Both the position numbers and the translations under genes were made by a program. Shown here piece by piece: positions 5,062 to 6,578 of a stretch of 6,578 nt of DNA (position 1 is its first letter; each line of letters opens with the position of its first letter). The stretch is from an uncultured Alphaproteobacteria bacterium. GTDB lineage: Bacteria; Pseudomonadota; Alphaproteobacteria; Rhizobiales; Hyphomicrobiaceae. Where the stretch lies: contig CALFEM010000542.1 in assembly GCA_937950105.1 (NCBI GenBank), forward strand, positions 1 through 6,578, given 5' to 3'. The notes below the pieces were generated by a model. It was given only the letters and a program-made list of their open reading frames with translations. It was not told the DNA's origin and ran no database searches.

Positions 5062-5093
5062 ACATGTCGCACCCTGCCTTAGGGTGTCAATGT
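5062..5093. repeat. Imperfect dyad or hairpin in the fadE leader
   Basis: CACCCT (5070-5075) and AGGGTG (5081-5086) are perfect 6-bp inverted repeats with a GCCTT loop. The symmetry continues imperfectly outward, with ACATGT (5062-5067) against TCAATGT (5087-5093). The direct repeat ATGTGGGC flanks it at 5053-5060 and 5090-5097. If transcription starts near the palindrome at 5025-5044, this would lie at the very start of the fadE mRNA. It could be a leader hairpin or a second operator. The remaining leader (5098-5234) shows nothing I recognise. Confidence 0.4.
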
Positions 5094-5247
5094 GGGCGCG
5101 GGCAGCAGCGTTGCGCGACGCCACGCTCTTCCAGAGGTTGATCCTGCAAATCATGGCGACGTTCACGGTTGGATCGCTCGACGGACGTTTGAGCAACGCC
5201 CCTCGCGATCTAGACTGCGGCGCCCAGTCACACCGGAGCCGACGAAT

Positions 5248-6578
5248 ATGACCGAGTTCATTTTCTTCGCCGCGATCGCCGCCGCCGCAATGGCGCTGGC
5301 CATGCACCGGGCGCCGATGTGGCTGTGGGCCGCGGTGGGGGCTGTCGCCGTCGTCATTTTCCAGTCCGGCGCGCTCTACGGCAGCTATACGACGCCGAGC
5401 CCGCACCTGTTCGGCATGCTGGCCTGGGTGCCGGTTCTCGCGCTGGGCCTGCTGTCCGTGCCGCCGATCCGCCGCAGCGTGCTGATCGAGCCGGCCTTCC
5501 GCATGGTCAAGGGTATCCTGCCGAAGGTCTCCGACACCGAGCAGCAGGCGCTCGACGCCGGCACAGTCGGCTTCGACGCCGAGCTGTTCTCCGGCCAGCC
5601 CGACTGGGACAAGTTGCGCGGCATCCCGGCCATCACGCTGACGCCGGAAGAGCGTGCGTTCCTTGACGGTCCGACGGAACAACTCTGTCGCATGATCGAC
5701 GACTGGAAGGTGCGCTTCGAGGACAAGGAGGTTCCCAAGGAGATCTGGGACTTCGTCAAGCAGCACGGTTTCCTCGGCATGCTCATTTCGAAGTCGCACG
5801 GGGGTCTCGGCTTCTCGGCGCAGGCGCAGTCGCTGATCCTCGGCAAGGTCGCGTCGCGCTCCCCCGACGTGTCCACCATCGTCATGGTGCCGAACTCGCT
5901 CGGCCCCGGTGAACTGATCGAAAAGTACGGCACCGACGAACAGAAGCACCACTATCTGCCGCGCCTCGCGCGCGGCGACGAGGTTCCCTGCTTTTCGCTG
6001 ACCGGACCGACTTCGGGCTCGGATGCCGCCACCATGCGCGACATCGGCGTGGTGACGAAGGCCATGCACGACGGCCGCGAAACGCTCGGCATCTCGCTGT
6101 CGTGGGACAAGCGCTACATCACGCTCGGGCCTGACGCGACACTGGTGGGCCTCGCCTTCCGCCTGTTCGACCCGGAAAACCTGCTCGGCAAGGGCGAGGA
6201 TGTCGGCATCACGCTGGCGCTCATTCCGGCGAGCCATCCGGGCGTCAACATCGGCCGGCGTCATCTGCCCTCGGGTGCGGCGTTCCCGAATGGTCCCAAC
6301 TGGGGCAAGGACGTCTTCATCCCGATGGAGTGGGTGATCGGCGGCGAGAAGATGGTCGGCCAGGGTTGGCGCATGCTGATGGAGTGCCTCTCCGCCGGAC
6401 GCGCCATCTCGTTGCCGTCGTCGTCCACCGCGGGTGCCAAGGCGATGCTGCGTTTCACCAGTGCCTACGCGCGCATCCGCCGCCAGTTCGGTCTGCCGAT
6501 CTCGCACATGGAGGGCATCGAGGAGCCGCTCGTGCGCATGATCGAGACCGCCTACGTCAACGAGGCGGCACGTGCGGT
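5248..6578 (+). CDS. fadE: Membrane-anchored acyl-CoA dehydrogenase FadE (3' end outside window)
   Basis: The first 443 residues are visible; E. coli FadE has about 814, so roughly half is missing beyond the window edge. It catalyses the first beta-oxidation step, FAD-dependent conversion of acyl-CoA to trans-2-enoyl-CoA. The N-terminus has three hydrophobic segments (about 3-20, 24-44 and 54-71), as in E. coli FadE, followed by IRRSVLIEPAFRMVKGILPK and TEQQALDAGT. The dehydrogenase domain contains GFLGMLISKSHGGLGFSAQA (174-193), VPNSLGPGELIEKYGTDEQK (214-233), YLPRLARGDEVPCFSLTGPTSGSDA including the FAD-contact signature, SWDKRYITLGP, IGRRHLP, NGPNWGKDVF and GQGWRMLMECLSAGRAISLPS. The ATG at 5248 follows GGAG (5235-5238) by 9 nt and matches the family start. 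The G/C-rich third positions create a long antisense open frame that is not a gene. It is functionally unrelated to the sox genes and is probably controlled through the palindrome at 5025-5044. Confidence 0.95.
   Translation, partial: MTEFIFFAAIAAAAMALAMHRAPMWLWAAVGAVAVVIFQSGALYGSYTTPSPHLFGMLAWVPVLALGLLSVPPIRRSVLIEPAFRMVKGILPKVSDTEQQALDAGTVGFDAELFSGQPDWDKLRGIPAITLTPEERAFLDGPTEQLCRMIDDWKVRFEDKEVPKEIWDFVKQHGFLGMLISKSHGGLGFSAQAQSLILGKVASRSPDVSTIVMVPNSLGPGELIEKYGTDEQKHHYLPRLARGDEVPCFSLTGPTSGSDAATMRDIGVVTKAMHDGRETLGISLSWDKRYITLGPDATLVGLAFRLFDPENLLGKGEDVGITLALIPASHPGVNIGRRHLPSGAAFPNGPNWGKDVFIPMEWVIGGEKMVGQGWRMLMECLSAGRAISLPSSSTAGAKAMLRFTSAYARIRRQFGLPISHMEGIEEPLVRMIETAYVNEAARA

Noticed and set aside
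4990..6507. 505-codon minus-strand open frame
   Set aside because: It mirrors fadE, which has strong family matches on the plus strand; the translation is a low-complexity product of the G/C-rich third positions.
1..6578. tRNA, rRNA, insertion sequence or phage gene
   Set aside because: No transposase, integrase, terminal inverted repeat pair or recognisable RNA gene was seen anywhere in the window.

Overview
This GC-rich window looks like chromosomal DNA of a sulfur-oxidising member of the Pseudomonadota, most likely an alphaproteobacterium. That placement rests on gene content (SoxY, SoxZ, SoxS, an ArsR-type SoxR and a flavocytochrome c) and on G/C-biased third codon positions; no RNA gene or other taxonomic marker is present to confirm it.

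Layout from left to right: a small dual CDGSH iron-sulfur protein (-, 21-263); a strong intrinsic terminator for the minus strand (449-485); soxZ (-, 517-840) and soxY (-, 859-1353), forming an operon with an 18-nt gap; a divergent control region of about 255 nt holding a dyad with the spacing I recall for sulfide-responsive ArsR repressors; soxS (+, 1609-2082), a periplasmic thioredoxin-like protein; fccB/soxF (+, 2272-3576), the flavoprotein of flavocytochrome c sulfide dehydrogenase; a 261-nt spacer with a 19-bp hairpin; fccA (+, 3838-4176), a monoheme cytochrome c; soxR (-, 4331-4720), an ArsR-family repressor; a 527-nt non-coding stretch with a 20-bp operator-like palindrome; and the 5' part of fadE (+, 5248 to the window end), a membrane-anchored acyl-CoA dehydrogenase of the E. 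coli FadE type.

The sox part reads as one functional unit. SoxYZ carries sulfur on the cysteine of its C-terminal GGCGG swinging arm and is exported by the Tat system through the SoxY signal. SoxS can keep SoxYZ reduced. FccB oxidises sulfide or polysulfide on a covalently bound FAD and passes electrons to the FccA heme; its Paracoccus counterpart SoxF is also reported to reactivate SoxYZ. SoxR has both cysteines expected of a per/polysulfide-sensing ArsR repressor and probably controls the two divergent transcripts. No soxX, soxA, soxB, soxC or soxD is present, so within the window this is a sulfide-oxidation and SoxYZ-maintenance module rather than a complete thiosulfate pathway. fadE belongs to fatty-acid beta-oxidation and marks the locus boundary.

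The genes themselves belong to known families. The less ordinary material is non-coding: repeated GAATATG words near gene starts, several dyads, the fccB-fccA hairpin, a possible 18-codon leader ORF coupled to fccB, and three 16-nt tandem repeats across the soxR stop codon.
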